DNA of 64,000 bases from Neurospora intermedia (taxonomy: Eukaryota > Ascomycota > Sordariomycetes > Sordariales > Sordariaceae). Shown in pieces: positions 48,301-60,059 of the stretch (positions within the stretch are counted from its first letter, which is position 1; each line of letters starts with the position of its first letter). Location of the stretch: contig BTPP01000008.1 of NCBI GenBank assembly GCA_037102815.1, positions 2,604,001 through 2,668,000 on the forward strand, written 5' to 3'. The position numbers and the translations under genes are program-made. The notes under the pieces were generated by a model. That model did not search any database and was not told the origin of the DNA. It saw nothing but the letters and a program-made list of their open reading frames with translations.

Positions 48301-51300
48301 CTACCTTCCGGGTGAAGATAGTAATAGAAACCCGACATTAATGAAATTTATTAAGTTAGAATAGGTAATTAATAAATTAAAATTAAATATACTATTAAAT
48401 AATAATTTTATATACCCCTACGAACTTATAATTAATAATAATATAAACCGGATTACTTTCCTAAACTTAGACGGATTTAATATTATTTTTAGAACCTGAA
48501 ATACCGCCTACCCTTATAAAAGGAGAATTATAGTAATAAGGAAGGTAGTACTAATACCCCGGTAGGAAGCTTTTATACCGGTTAATTATACGCCCCTCCC
48601 CTCCAATAAGAATTTTAACTTTATTACTAAATATAATACAACGGTTTATACTATAATTAATGTAAAAACCCTTTGAATTGTAAAAATAATTAATTTATTA
48701 GACGGACCGATAATTATTAATAAATATAGTAAAGTAGGCGATATATATAAAACGACCGATTATAAATATTTTATAACTATATAGATTAAAGTAATAAAAG
48801 TATTAATAATTAGAACCGCCCTATTAATAATAGGATAATTACTGGGAGCCGGCGCTTAAGTAACGGATATAATAAGTATTGACCCTACCTCCGAATTAAA
48901 TACTATAAGTATTACTATAGTAGTAAATTGTAAATTTCCCTTAGATAATTATATTCTTATAATAGTAAGTAAAGAGGCAATAAGGAATAAATTAATCCCT
49001 CCTCTGCCCTCCGATTTGATAAGAATAAATACTTTAATATTGGATTTAATATTTAATATAATAGAAAATAGGCCTATTAACTTCTTATAGTTATACGAAA
49101 TCCTAGTAGAACTAATTACAATTGACGAAAAGAAGCTATGGGTATTAGAAAAGTAATTAATATTGGGATTGAAAATGCCTACGAATAAATTAGAAGTAAT
49201 AATGGACAAAGGGGTATATATTTATACTAAAGATAAGAGTATAGTAAATATATTAAAGCGTTTAATTAAAGAATTCCCTAAATTTTAGGAAAATAATAAA
49301 TTAATTAAATAATCCCCCGACGATTTAATAAGAATCCTATTGGTAGAAGGATAGTAAAATTAACGAATAGTAGTAAAATTATATCCTTTAAATTGTAAAG
49401 ACCGGGAAATCCTAAATTAGATTTTTAATAAATTATATAATAAAGGAAAAATAGAATAGGTAACGAAAACTACCCCCTTCGCTTACCTAATATTTATAAT
49501 ATAAAGAAAGGTTTATAGTAAGTTTAAAGTAAGAATAGTAATTAATCTCCGTAGTTTAAATAAAGTAATTGTATTAAATAATTACCTATTACCCTTATAA
49601 TTGGAAGTAATTATAATACTAAAAAGTAAAGAATAAATTATTATAATTAATATAATAGTTTTCTTTTACTAATTCGGGGTCTAGCTGTAGTATTGCAATA
49701 GATTTACCCTAATTAGCCCGAAAGGACTAGAACGGCCAACTATCGCCTTAATAGGTTATAGGAATATATTAGCCTATATATAACGCTATATAAATAGGCT
49801 ACTAAATAAATACAAAAGCTTTTACCGTATATTTATTAATAATATTATTATTTTTTTAGATATAATTAAAGAATATTTATATTACTTTAAAAGTATTTTT
49901 AAACTATTTATAGAAAATAATATAATACTATCTATTAAAAAGTTATAGATTAAGTACTCTAACGTTAAATTACTTAGCTTTAGGGTTTATACCTTAGGCC
50001 TAGCTAATATAGTAAATAAGTTATAAACTTTTAAAAACCTAACCTTCCTAAAGTAATTAAGAGTTTTAGAGTAATATATTAGGGGAACCGGATTTATTAG
50101 GCATTTAATACTATACTATATTTAAATTTTAGAACTATTATAGAGATAAAAGGTGGAATTATTAACCGAGGGAAGGAAAAAAGGCGTTATAAAAAACGGT
50201 AAACCCTTAAAACGGATGAATTATTGTAAGTCTATATATTACGAACCAACGAATATAGAATTCGAATCCTTTTGGGCGCTATAGGAGGTTATTTGTAAAG
50301 AAGATTTAATAATACTTTACTATTTTAACCCTAATAAATAACTATTCTTTTAAGTAAATAGGTTTCTAGAAAAAGGATTTAATGTAATAATATTCTATAT
50401 AAAGGATAAATATATATAAACTCCGGGTACGATAATACTATTTAATTAAATATTACCGGTAATATTTTTAAATAAATATTTAATAAATGTTAAACTCTAG
50501 TATAACCCTTTAGAATTCGAAATAGTGTACTTAGTTTAGGCGGTAAAGAGACTAAAGATAATACTTTATTCGAATAATATACTAATAATTATATTAATAG
50601 ACTATTTAATAATAAAAGGTATTATAGAATAGACTTTATTAAATATATCTTTAATTAATAAGGCTAATAGACGGTTAATTAACGCTTCTATCTATTTATT
50701 AATATATAATTTAAAAATTTATTATTTTGCCGGTAAGCTGAATTTTATCCCCGACGCTTTATTGAAACTAAAAGTAGTCGGAAATTCCGACTAGCGGCTA
50801 GAAGGGGAACCGGTACTTAACGACCTCTAGTACGCTTGTAAAGATTAAGTATATATTACTATAGCCGAAGTATAAATAAATAATAATATAAGGAAGAGAT
50901 TAGTAGAAATATATATAAGGGATATAAAATACGCCCTCCTAATACGTAATTTAAAAATATTACTAGCGACTACCGAAGACGGTAAGGAATTCTTTTTTAA
51001 GCCGGGTATACTATTTATATTAAAAAACGATCTTTTCTACTACTTATAACCGAATAATACGAAAAACTTGTATATTCCTTATAAATTCGTAAAAAATATT
51101 TTCGAAATAGCCTACAACGATAGATACTACTTCGAACGCAATAAAATATTATATAATTTAAAAAATATTATAATTAATAATAAAATAAGAATAGTTAAGA
51201 AGTACGTCCAATATTACCCAACCTACAATTTTAATTAAATAAGTAAGGTAAAGCCAAACGGGGAATACTAGTTAATCCGATTAAGTAAAGGTAATTAGCT

Positions 51301-52700
51301 TCTTATAAGAATTATTATTATAAATTTTATTGTTAGACTACTGGAAGTACTATTAATAGGGATAATTTAGTAAATATTAAAATATAGGGTGGAAGAGACG
51401 AGATCATGTTCGCTGTGGCGGTGGGTGAGAACCGTCATAGCTGTAAGCAAAGTAGGAGCGGCGTGGTGAACCACGGCCGAGATGGAGCTGGAGGTTTTCA
51501 TCCGGGGGCGCTTAACGCCTCACGGTTTTCCCCTCCAGAGAACTGGAGAAGGACCCCATGCCAATAGGGCACTATAGTTTATAGTCTGGGAATAAGAATA
51601 TTATTATTAAAATATAGTACCTTTAATTATTTAATACTTATAATTAATAAAGTTATAAAAAGATCCCTACTCCTACCCGGGTACTCGATATATATAGCCG
51701 AGGAATAGGGAAAAATATTGATTAGATTCTTATTATTGTACGATTGGGGAATCCTATATAGTATTATTTTAAATAGAGATAAGAAATTTACTTTATTATT
51801 TTAAAAAGGAATATAAATATTACTAAGGATAAAACTATTAATAAATATAGTATATTACCCCTAAATGGACGGTATAGCCGAGAAAAAGAATTAAATTATT
51901 AAAATTGTATTGAAATTTTATACTTTCGACCGACCGGACGCTAAATAGATTAATATTATCCTAGCGTTATAATAGAACTTAAATAATTTATATTCCGACC
52001 CTATTAAATTAAATCCCTATAAATTATTATTTAGATTTCAACTTCCTAGTCCTTTAAATATACTATCCCTAGAGAAACCCTTAGAAAGTAATATACTTAC
52101 TTTAAGGGAATATTTAAAATAAAATGCTTAGTTAATTATAGATTTCGTAGTAATAGAAGTAAAGAGAAGATACAATGTAAAATACTAACTTACTTAATTC
52201 GGAGAAAATAATAAAGTATTTTTAAGGTTTTATTATAAATACTACTTTCCCGGACAATTATTAAAGAAATATTCGCAATAAAAATCGGGACCCTTTAAAA
52301 TTATAGAAAAAGTCGGCCGTTTAATATACTAATTAAAATTACTACCGACTATAAAAATATACCTAATTATTTTAATAGCCCAATTTATTAAAGCCCTAAG
52401 TAAAGATCTATTTAATCGAATACTGCCGCTACTAAGATTAGTAGAGGATTTACAATTATCTTTAGGATTAGAAGATAGGAAAGTATATAAAGTAGAATAT
52501 ATTGTAAGGTATACCCTAAATAAAATACGAATAGGATATAAATATTAAATTAAATAGAAAGGATACAGGTATTCTAAGAATAAATAAAAGTCCGAATAGT
52601 AATTATAAAGATCTAAATAATTAATTGAGGAATATTAGGATTATTAGGGAGGTAGGTTAAAGAACCTATTAGTAGGGGTAAAATTAGGAGGACGATAGTA
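48300..52700 (+). pseudogene. pol relic of element B with C-terminal chromodomain
   Basis: Reverse transcriptase: VIVLNNYLLPL near 49568 and the catalytic motif mutated to FINNIIIFL near 49829. Further on are RNase H and integrase remnants; the integrase core is broken by the SINE-like insertion at 51388. After it come the segment ending FKIIEKVGRLIYQLKLLPTI (near 52280) and, at about 52477-52570, VEYIVRYTLNKIRIGYKYQI, a degraded chromodomain of the kind carried by chromovirus Gypsy elements. Many stops; dead. Confidence 0.8.
51375..51617. mobile_element. SINE-like short retroposon, not RIP-mutated, inside element B
   Basis: A 217-bp GC-rich body (51388-51604) sits between perfect 13-bp direct repeats TATTAAAATATAG (51375-51387 and 51605-51617). 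The right end is an A/T-rich tail. The body is full of CA and TG, unlike everything around it, and contains several small hairpins (GTGGTGAACCAC, GGCGCTTAACGCC, CTCCAGAGAACTGGAG). A long, A/T-rich target duplication and a tailed short body suggest target-primed insertion. No clear pol III A/B boxes were found, so tRNA ancestry is not shown. Confidence 0.7.
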
Positions 52701-52769
52701 AGTCTGGTTCGTAGATGAATAAGATTGATAATCCTTCGAAGGAAGATAATAATAACGGACGTAATTTTT

Positions 52770-52853
52770 GGAGGATAGGAAGAGAATTTCGGAGGATAGG
52801 AAAAGGATTTCGGAGGGTAAGAAGGATATCCCGGAGGATAAGATAAGAAGGGA
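52770..52853 (+). repeat. 21-bp tandem repeat, four units
   Basis: Units start GGAGGATAGGAAGAGAATTTC and drift by transitions; located at the 3' end of element B, just upstream of its 3' LTR. Confidence 0.85.
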
Positions 52854-52902
52854 TATACGAATTTACTAAGGATAGTAAGGATTTTTTTCGTACCCGGGCA
52901 TT

Positions 52903-53202
52903 TAATGCCGGATTTAGGTTATTTCTATAGAATAGCGTTATAATTATTAGGGTTATAATTGGGATAGTTGACTAAACTATACCCCCGGTAGGCACCTTGC
53001 CTACCGGGTTAGCGCTGCTAATTATATGCGTAACCCGTATATACGACTGCGGGTCGCTAACCTACTTTAGATTAAATAAGGAAAGCGACAGACAACTAGA
53101 TTTATAATCCTAGTCGCTAGTGTAGGCTCCCGAGCCTCTACCTTCTTCCTTCTTTATTAATATTTACTACTTTACAACGACCTTATCTAGCCATCGCTAT
53201 TA
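52903..53202 (+). repeat. 3' LTR of element B
   Basis: 300 bp, intact; contains a perfect hairpin CCGGTAGGC...GCCTACCGG near 52986. Confidence 0.92.
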
Positions 53203-53207
53203 GAAGT

Positions 53208-55050
53208 ATTAGTATAGTAATAGGTATAGTAGGTATAAGGGAGGAGGGTATAGTTGGTATAGACCTTTAAAATTGTCCTTCCTTAGTATAACTTATAGTA
53301 GATTATTTATAGTCTTTATATGAGTACTATTATTACTATTATTAATATTATTAATAATATTAATATTAATTAATAGATTGTTACTTCCTCTCTTATATTT
53401 ATTACTACTATTACTAATACTAGAAGCGGTTACTACCTTATTATTCAATATATCTTATATTAATTTAAATAGTAGGCTAATTACTATAACCTTCTCTAGC
53501 GATATAGCGCGTACCTATTTACTTATATTTTTAATATTAAGGTTATAATAAGTTATATTCTTATTTATAATATAGTATATTTAGTATTTAATAGCCTTAT
53601 TATAATTCTTATACTTATAATTAAAATTGTACGCCTATACCTATACTAACTCCTAATATATAATACTACGTAGCTTTACCCCTGTACGCTCCTCTTGTTA
53701 CTAGTCCTCCTCTAAATTCTTTTTAATTTCTATTAGTATAGTATTTATTATAATGCGTTTAGACTTTTCGGTACCGGTTAGAATTTATAACTTTTATAAT
53801 AATAGTATATCGACCGCTCGTAGGGTAGGGGTAATAAAAGGATTAATTAAACTATAAAAGGGAGTAGGAATAGAGGGTATATTATTATAGGAGAATAGAG
53901 TAGTAGGGATTTTACTAGCGGGCGGGTTAATTAATTGAAATTTAAATAATATAGTAAAATAATAGTATTAGCTAATATAGTAGAAGTACGATTTTATAAT
54001 AGTCTTGTACTTAAGGTTATTATACCTATTATAAAAATCCCTCTTAGAAATAGTCTTATTATATATAATAACCCGAGCGCGGTAGTTATTATAGGCGGCG
54101 GTGGTATATATAACGTTATATAAAGAAATTAGCTACTTTATCCTTATAGTTATGTTATTATTAATAACGTTTTATATATAATTTTACTATACGTATATAA
54201 TCTCCCTAAATAGTAACGTCCTAAACCGCTACTTATAGAGCTCGCTATTATTTTATTCGACTTTAACCTTTCGAAATAAATTAAAGTCTTTAATAGGGGG
54301 TAGTTTATTATAGTTGGCGGTAATATATAAATTAACTATATTAAACTAGACTTGTATTAAATTAGGGTATTTAGGACGCGGCGGCGGTAGTAGTACTAGA
54401 ATAATTAGTTTGCGGGCGGTATAGGGTTAGGCCGGTAATATTAGGGTAATTAATTTAATTGGAGAGGCTATATTACTGTCGTTATTACCTAATAGATAGA
54501 ATAAAGTATTAAAAACCCGCTTCTTAGGGGTAAAGCGGATGGAGAATTATTATTTAACTTCGTTATTATTACTAGAGCTTTTATTGCTATTAAAAATTTT
54601 AATAAGTATCGTAGGTTTAGGGAGGGATGATGGTAATTCTAGGACTAGTTTTAATTTTAATTTTAATTCTAATTCTAGTTCTAATTTTAATTCTAGCGTA
54701 ATAGCCTTCCCCTTTTTAATAGTAGTCTTTTTAATAGTAGCCTTTTTAGTAGTAATTTTAATAGGAGTAGCCTTTTTCTTAGGTAGAGTAGTTTTAAAGA
54801 TGATTTTAATAAATTATTCGGCTTTATAGTTCTTCTTTCTAGGGCGGGAAGAGGCGCGTTATAGAATTATTAGGCTGGGATTTTCCTAGTCTTAATCTTC
54901 GTTGAAGTGGATTATTAGTACGCCGTTTTAAATATAGGATTGTTTTACGCCGGCGGATTTTAAATTAAGGATTATTTTGGAGGGTATTATTGTAATGGAT
55001 TTAATTAATTACTAGTGTTGTAATTACTTTGTACGTTGAAATAGCTTCAA
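53208..55050 (-). pseudogene. unidentified minus-strand coding relic, upstream half
   Basis: A minus-strand frame, largely open except for RIP-type stops, has a basic Lys/Thr-rich region (KKATPIKITTKKATIKKTT) and later segments such as NIVNLYITANYNKLPPIKDF and KSKRIIINTILIEIKKN. It seems to have been one long gene with 35650-36595 before element B inserted. The plus-strand open frame at 54539-54829 (repetitive Leu/Asn/Ser) is its shadow. No family recognised. Confidence 0.4.
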
Positions 55051-55108
55051 ATTGATGTAGAAATTATTATAAAATAATAAATTTTAATAAAGTTGTACAA
55101 TATAGAAG

Positions 55109-55179
55109 TGCGGTGTGTGTGTGTGTGTGTGCACGCACACACCTCTTACTAAGACTATACAAGTATTTAAGTGTGGGAA
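55109..55179 (-). repeat. right inverted terminal repeat of the DNA transposon
   Basis: Holds a GT microsatellite next to GCACGCACACAC, then the mutated mirror of the left end up to GTGTGGGAA. Confidence 0.75.
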
Positions 55180-57428
55180 TGGAGCCTTATTATCTCGTAG
55201 AGTCGAGGCAGTATTTGTTGCAATTTGTAGAGCCCTCGGTGCCGTAGGTGGCGTCGCTAACGATACTGAAGTGTCGGAAGAAATCAAACCTAAAAGGTCG
55301 CAAGGTAGAGGTAGGACATTAGGTATTTCCTCTATGAAAGGCGAGTCTTGTTAGCTTACTATCCGGTTTAAAGTAATGTAAGGGCCCGAGGAGAAGTAAT
55401 TAGAAACAAATAGGAAGGTACCTACTTAGACACTCGTTCCAGTTATAATTTGGCAAATATGTAGGCGTGGTAGCTAAGTTATAGCTTCTATACACTTGGG
55501 AATAAATTAGGAACTTGTAGCGCGACCCTGCCACTCGTACGGTAGAAGCTTAGTACAATTAACGACACGTGGATAGGCTCCTATTCCCATTGATCTACTA
55601 TGTACGTAGTCGGTCGGTAGGTAGGTAAGTACTTAAGTGCAGATCCGGTTTTTACTCGGCGGTTTAAGCACAATCGTACAATATAAACAGTGTAGCCACA
55701 GTCTATCTACAATAAGACGTGTAGATCATTGACCGTTATATAAATAGACCGTTATTCAAATAAACTATAAATACTACAAATAGTCGCTAAAAAGCCAAAT
55801 TGTTTTCGTATACAGACCGTCGCTTTAACCGTCTAACGCCTACTAATAGTATATATACGGACTATATATTTAAACCGCTGAATATATAAACATTGTCGAT
55901 ATCGCTAGTAGTATTATAGTCTTCGCAGTCAACCGCCTATACGGCCACTAGTCTAGAAGATTAAAACGTTTAAAAAAGGTCTAGCATCGGTTTAGAAATC
56001 TAGAGGGTCGATAGACTATCTATATATTAAACGGGCAACTACAAAAACATTAAGGAAGGAAGGCGTATTAACTCTTTCCCAAAATAAAAATGTAATCTCA
56101 AATTTAAATATACCCTATATTAAAAATAATTCTCGATTCCCACAACCTCTAAATAGTTACCTCTACAATCAATTAAAGACTCTTACGCCGCTATATCCTT
56201 GTCTTTTCTTATATATAATCGTACCTCGCTATTAACATCGTAGTAATACCTTCAAAATTAAACCCCTAAATCCTCTAATCTAATCTATACGCCGAAATTA
56301 ACTATAATATCTAACCTCTATATATATAGAACCCACAAATACTATTCATCCCTCGCTTTCTATATATATATAGCCTTAAAGTTTATTATAATAATATATA
56401 CTAATATATTCTCAATACTTATTACTACAATTACTATTAATAACCTAAACGAAAAAATAAAATATATATATAAGTACTAACATAGTTAAAAATAAATAAC
56501 TTCAATAATATCAACCCTTCCAGCCTACCTAGCGGCCAAGGGGGCCAATACTCTAGCCAAAACTCCGACCAAAACTGTAGCAATAGTAATAGTAATAGTA
56601 ATAACAATTCTATAAATTTATTTCTATACTTCTCAATATACTAAATATAAATACTAATAGTAAGTTAATATTATAGCGTCCTATAATATATATAAAAATT
56701 AATACTTCTAAGACCAATATACAAATCCGCAAAAGGAAGCCGGTATTCCCTCCGGATAAAAACATTAATACGAACAATAAACTATAGTACAAAATCGAAC
56801 GCAAATCCTATTAATATTTATTCCTTTAAGTAAAGAATATCCCTACGATATTAATAACTATACAAATTAGTAATAAATAAATATACTAATAATATATTTT
56901 AACTAGGGAGGAGTAACGTATTAAAGCTTTATTGGGTCCGGATATTAATCCGGATAATCGCTAATAGGGTAATATACAGGAAAAATTCTTAGACGACTAA
57001 AAGTATTGTAAAGAAGAAATATTAAAGGCTATAGAAGTAAAATAATATAATATTTAAATAATATTAATATACTTATATAAATATAGCGTATTATAATAGC
57101 TCATTATAAAGTAGAACCGTATAACTCCCTTATTAACCTCGAGAGCGAGCCTAGCGAAGCTTGCGTTAAGCGGCTTACTTATACCGCCTAGAACCCTAAG
57201 AATTTTTTTAAGGTCTGGCACTAAATATCGAAGCATATCAACTACAACAGGTCGACTAACTTAGGGAAATTTTATATAGAGTATAAATCAAAAAAAAAAT
57301 AAAAAAAAAAAGGAATAATAGTAAAAAAAAAAAATAGAGGAAAAGAATTTAGAGGAAAGTTTTTTTTAAAAAAAAAATACTAACATACTTATTAGGGATA
57401 TTTAAGGGCCTTACTATCGAAATAATCG
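55180..57428. other. mixed region: un-mutated island, then one-strand RIP DNA
   Basis: 55180-55740 has nearly normal composition with CA and TG present. An 80-codon frame overlapping the transposon end (55115-55354; VFVAICRALGAVGGV) is not recognised. From about 55.8 to 57.0 kb the plus strand keeps CA but almost no TG, so mutation hit one strand only. A coding relic of unknown family lies at about 56905-57060 (KALLGPDINPDNR, YCKEEILKAIEV). No complete element could be delimited. Confidence 0.5.
57288..57383 (+). repeat. A-rich low-complexity stretch
   Basis: Several A runs of 9-12 bases and one T run; possibly an old poly-A tail region, although no LINE was recognised next to it. Confidence 0.8.
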
Positions 57429-57716
57429 TGATACCGGACACTTGTATTATTGTATATAGATTAAATAAAGCTATAGGGTGATTGGTTACGTGGGACTAGT
57501 CCGCCCGGCCGACCTTGTATAAAGGTTGCTGCTGCCGGGTTATACCCGGCCGGCAAGCCGCAGTTCTAATTGAATGGGCCTGCGATAAGATAAGGAAGCC
57601 TTATAAGGCTCGCCCTCTAGGCTAGCCGTTGGCTTCTAGTTCTTCCTTCTATATTACTTTTTATAACGCTTTTAAATATTATTATACTATTATTTGTAGA
57701 GTACTCCGGTGTTACA
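57429..57716 (+). repeat. probable 5' LTR of element C, related to the LTR of B
   Basis: Starts TGATACCGGACAC and ends TGTTACA. Landmarks shared in order with the B LTR: the start (TGATRCCGGA), a GC hairpin (GCCGGGTTATACCCGGC), a TAAGGAAG segment and TTCTTCCTTCT near the end. The bases after 57716 do not repeat those before 57429, so it is not a solo LTR. The boundary is inferred without the 3' copy. Confidence 0.6.
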
Positions 57717-58199
57717 GGACTAGCCGTAACTGCCTTGCATACGTACGGCTCCTACTATAGGTAGTTGAGCCTCGTGCTATACTATTACTACTATTGGTTA
57801 ATAGTATATTACGTGCGTATGTACGTACGACTAGTCTGAGCTTTGGGTATAGCTTTCGTACCTTACCCTATATTACTAGATTTGTATATACCTTTCTTTC
57901 CCTCTCTTTATACAACTACGTATATCCAACCTACCCCCTACCTTTGGCCTTGTCCTGTGATAGTTAGTTGTATTTACTATTATGCTGCGAGTGTATAATT
58001 TTATTATTTAATCGCCGCTATTGTAAGTATTTCCGACGAGTCCGCGATTAATTTTTGTATTGCGATAGTCCCGGTCGTATTGCGCTACTAGGCTCGATTT
58101 CGAATTAATATTACTATATTATACTATAATATTCTAACGTTTATAAGGTAGTGCGCCTACTTAGTTATAAGGTAGTATTCTATCTTTTATTAATCGAAT

Positions 58200-59880
58200 T
58201 AATTAATATCGTCCGTTACTAATATAAATATTACTATTTCTACTATCGGCTCAATTATTAACCCCTCTTACGAGTAATTCTTCGAAAATATTATAGAGTC
58301 GTTTAATGGTAGCTTTAATTCTAGCGTTGTAGTTGAATAAAGCGATTTTGATACCGCCTTTAAATTTACTAATTACTATATTTTTCCTTATATTATTACT
58401 GCCTTTTCCTAATTTATTTATTAGGATATTATTAAGGCGAATTCCTTTATTATAATTACTAACGATGCGTTCGCCGATAATACGGAGTAGTTAGTAAAGT
58501 AAAATATAATTATTACTAACTTTAATAATAAGGTTGCCTACTTCGAGAAGTAATTTATTATTATTTAGAGTAAATTAACCAATACTATTTCTGCGTTTAC
58601 TATTACTAATAAGGCTAATAATTAGTTTAGAAAGAATTATATTACTAACCTCCGTAAGAAGAATAATACTATTAAGGAGCTTAGGAAGTCCCTCTATTAG
58701 TATATTAATCCGACCGATATAATAGATTTTAACCTTCCCTAATTTACCGACCTACCTAAATTTAATTTAGAATTAAATAATAATAACGCCGATATTATAT
58801 TTATCCTAAAGTTAAAAATTAATAAAGACCCTAACGTTTTTACTAATAAGGGTAGTACGGCCGTTAAACGTATTGAGTCTTACTATATTTAATGTACGAA
58901 GATTGAGTTCTGTTAATTCTAAAATATTTAGTATTTTAATTAGGACGAACGTTATAAATTTGTTTAAATTTTATTATACTTAGGAAGCGTTATTTTTTAT
59001 ACTTTATTTCCCTAGGTTATATTAATATTAAAAGAGGCCGATGCGGAGGAGTAGAAGTAGAAGACCGGCGAGCTTTTATTCGCTTACTTCGATACTAAGT
59101 ATAATTGTATAGATCTGACCCTCGAATTGCGTTATAACTTTAAAATTTTAAAGATATTTAAAGGTTAGAAGTAGTTTAATTTCGAGGATAAGTTTACTAC
59201 TCTCGTCGATTATTACGATTTAAACGATTCTATAAAGATTTATTATTTAAAGATAAAGGTTACCGACGAAATTTGTAATGCTATTGTTTATTAGTAAGAG
59301 CTCCCTGCCCTTAATAATTATAATAAATAATTTACCCTATATTGCAAGTTTAATACTAACTTCGAAGATTGCGACTAGCGTAATAAAATTATTGTCCCGT
59401 TCTATAAGAATAATCCTAATAGTTCCGGCTCCGGCTCTAGTGGTAGTAATAGCGGTTCTACTTCGGAACGTACTATTAGTTAAGGCGGTAGTACTATAAA
59501 TTTGGACGCTATATCCGCCTTTAATATTTCTCTAGTATATATAATTAATAAGGTTATTATTAATTACTATATATAGAATAATTTATATAAATATTGCGGT
59601 AAGCCTAGTTATTAGGTTATTAATTATTATAATAGTATTAATATTGGTATCCCTAAGGCTAAGAGAGACTATAACTATTATAATTGCGGCCGCGGTAAAG
59701 GAGGTAGCAATAGTAGTAATAATAGTAAACCTGCTATAGGCTAGAATAATTATAGTAACGGCGCCTATATTAATACTATAGGTACCGGAAATATTACTAC
59801 CGCCGTTCCTGCTACTATAGCCGCCCCGGCCGCCGCTCTAGCTCCTCCCGCTATAGAGTACGGCGAGGGAAATATATAGC
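58200..59880 (+). pseudogene. gag relic of element C
   Basis: Frame with capsid-like segments (YFDTKYNCIDLTLELRYNF near 59085) and, near 59590-59700, two zinc-knuckle remnants (YKYCGKPSY and YYNCGRGKGG) in which some Cys/His codons have changed to Tyr. An Ala/Pro-rich tail follows. Many stops. Confidence 0.7.
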
Positions 59881-60059
59881 CTCCCTATTAAATTATATAG
59901 AGAAGCTACCGTTTATAATAGTAATAGAGGAAGGGGATATAGATAAATTAGTAGATTTAAAAGTAGTTTAATTAAAGAATTTAATTTTAAATAATTATAA
60001 CGATAATTCTATCCTCTTTTCTACTTATATTATTTATAAATTACGCAATTAATGAAGTA

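Larger units (their letters stand above)
36596..53207 (+). mobile_element. LTR retrotransposon B (Gypsy type, chromodomain relic), interrupted by element A
   Basis: The body is 36601-53202 flanked by a perfect 5-bp duplication GAAGT (36596-36600 and 53203-53207). LTRs are 300 bp: the 3' copy is at 52903-53202, the 5' copy is split into 36601-36678 and 44850-45076 by element A. Without A the element is about 8.4 kb. LTR ends read TAAT...ATTA, as expected for RIP-mutated TG...CA. All coding is on the plus strand and dead. Confidence 0.9.
34179..55179. mobile_element. Tc1/mariner-like DNA transposon, RIP-mutated and split by nested retrotransposons
   Basis: Inverted ends at 34179-34245 and 55109-55179 match base for base outside their GT/AC microsatellite, apart from transitions (for example CAGTCTTGGCAAGAGGTGTG against its mutated partner). 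Removing element B and one copy of its duplication leaves about 4.4 kb. The left part carries a plus-strand DDE transposase relic; a second, minus-strand coding relic spans both flanks of B. No clear target duplication was found at the outer ends (TA is expected for the superfamily), so the exact termini are uncertain by a few bases. Confidence 0.72.

Noticed and set aside
48949-49209. 86-codon minus-strand frame
   Set aside because: Antisense to the pol relic of element B; the open frame is a by-product of base composition.
50255-50285. tRNA-like B box (AATTCGAATCC) in the AT-rich region
   Set aside because: It lies in the element B coding relic, with no matching A box or cloverleaf.
54539-54829. 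96-codon frame rich in Leu, Asn, Ser and hydrophobic stretches, like a membrane protein
   Set aside because: Antisense shadow of a Lys/Thr-rich minus-strand relic in AT-rich RIP DNA.
57429-57716. Solo LTR of the B family
   Set aside because: Bases on the two sides do not form a target duplication, and retrotransposon coding follows, so a 5' LTR of element C fits better.
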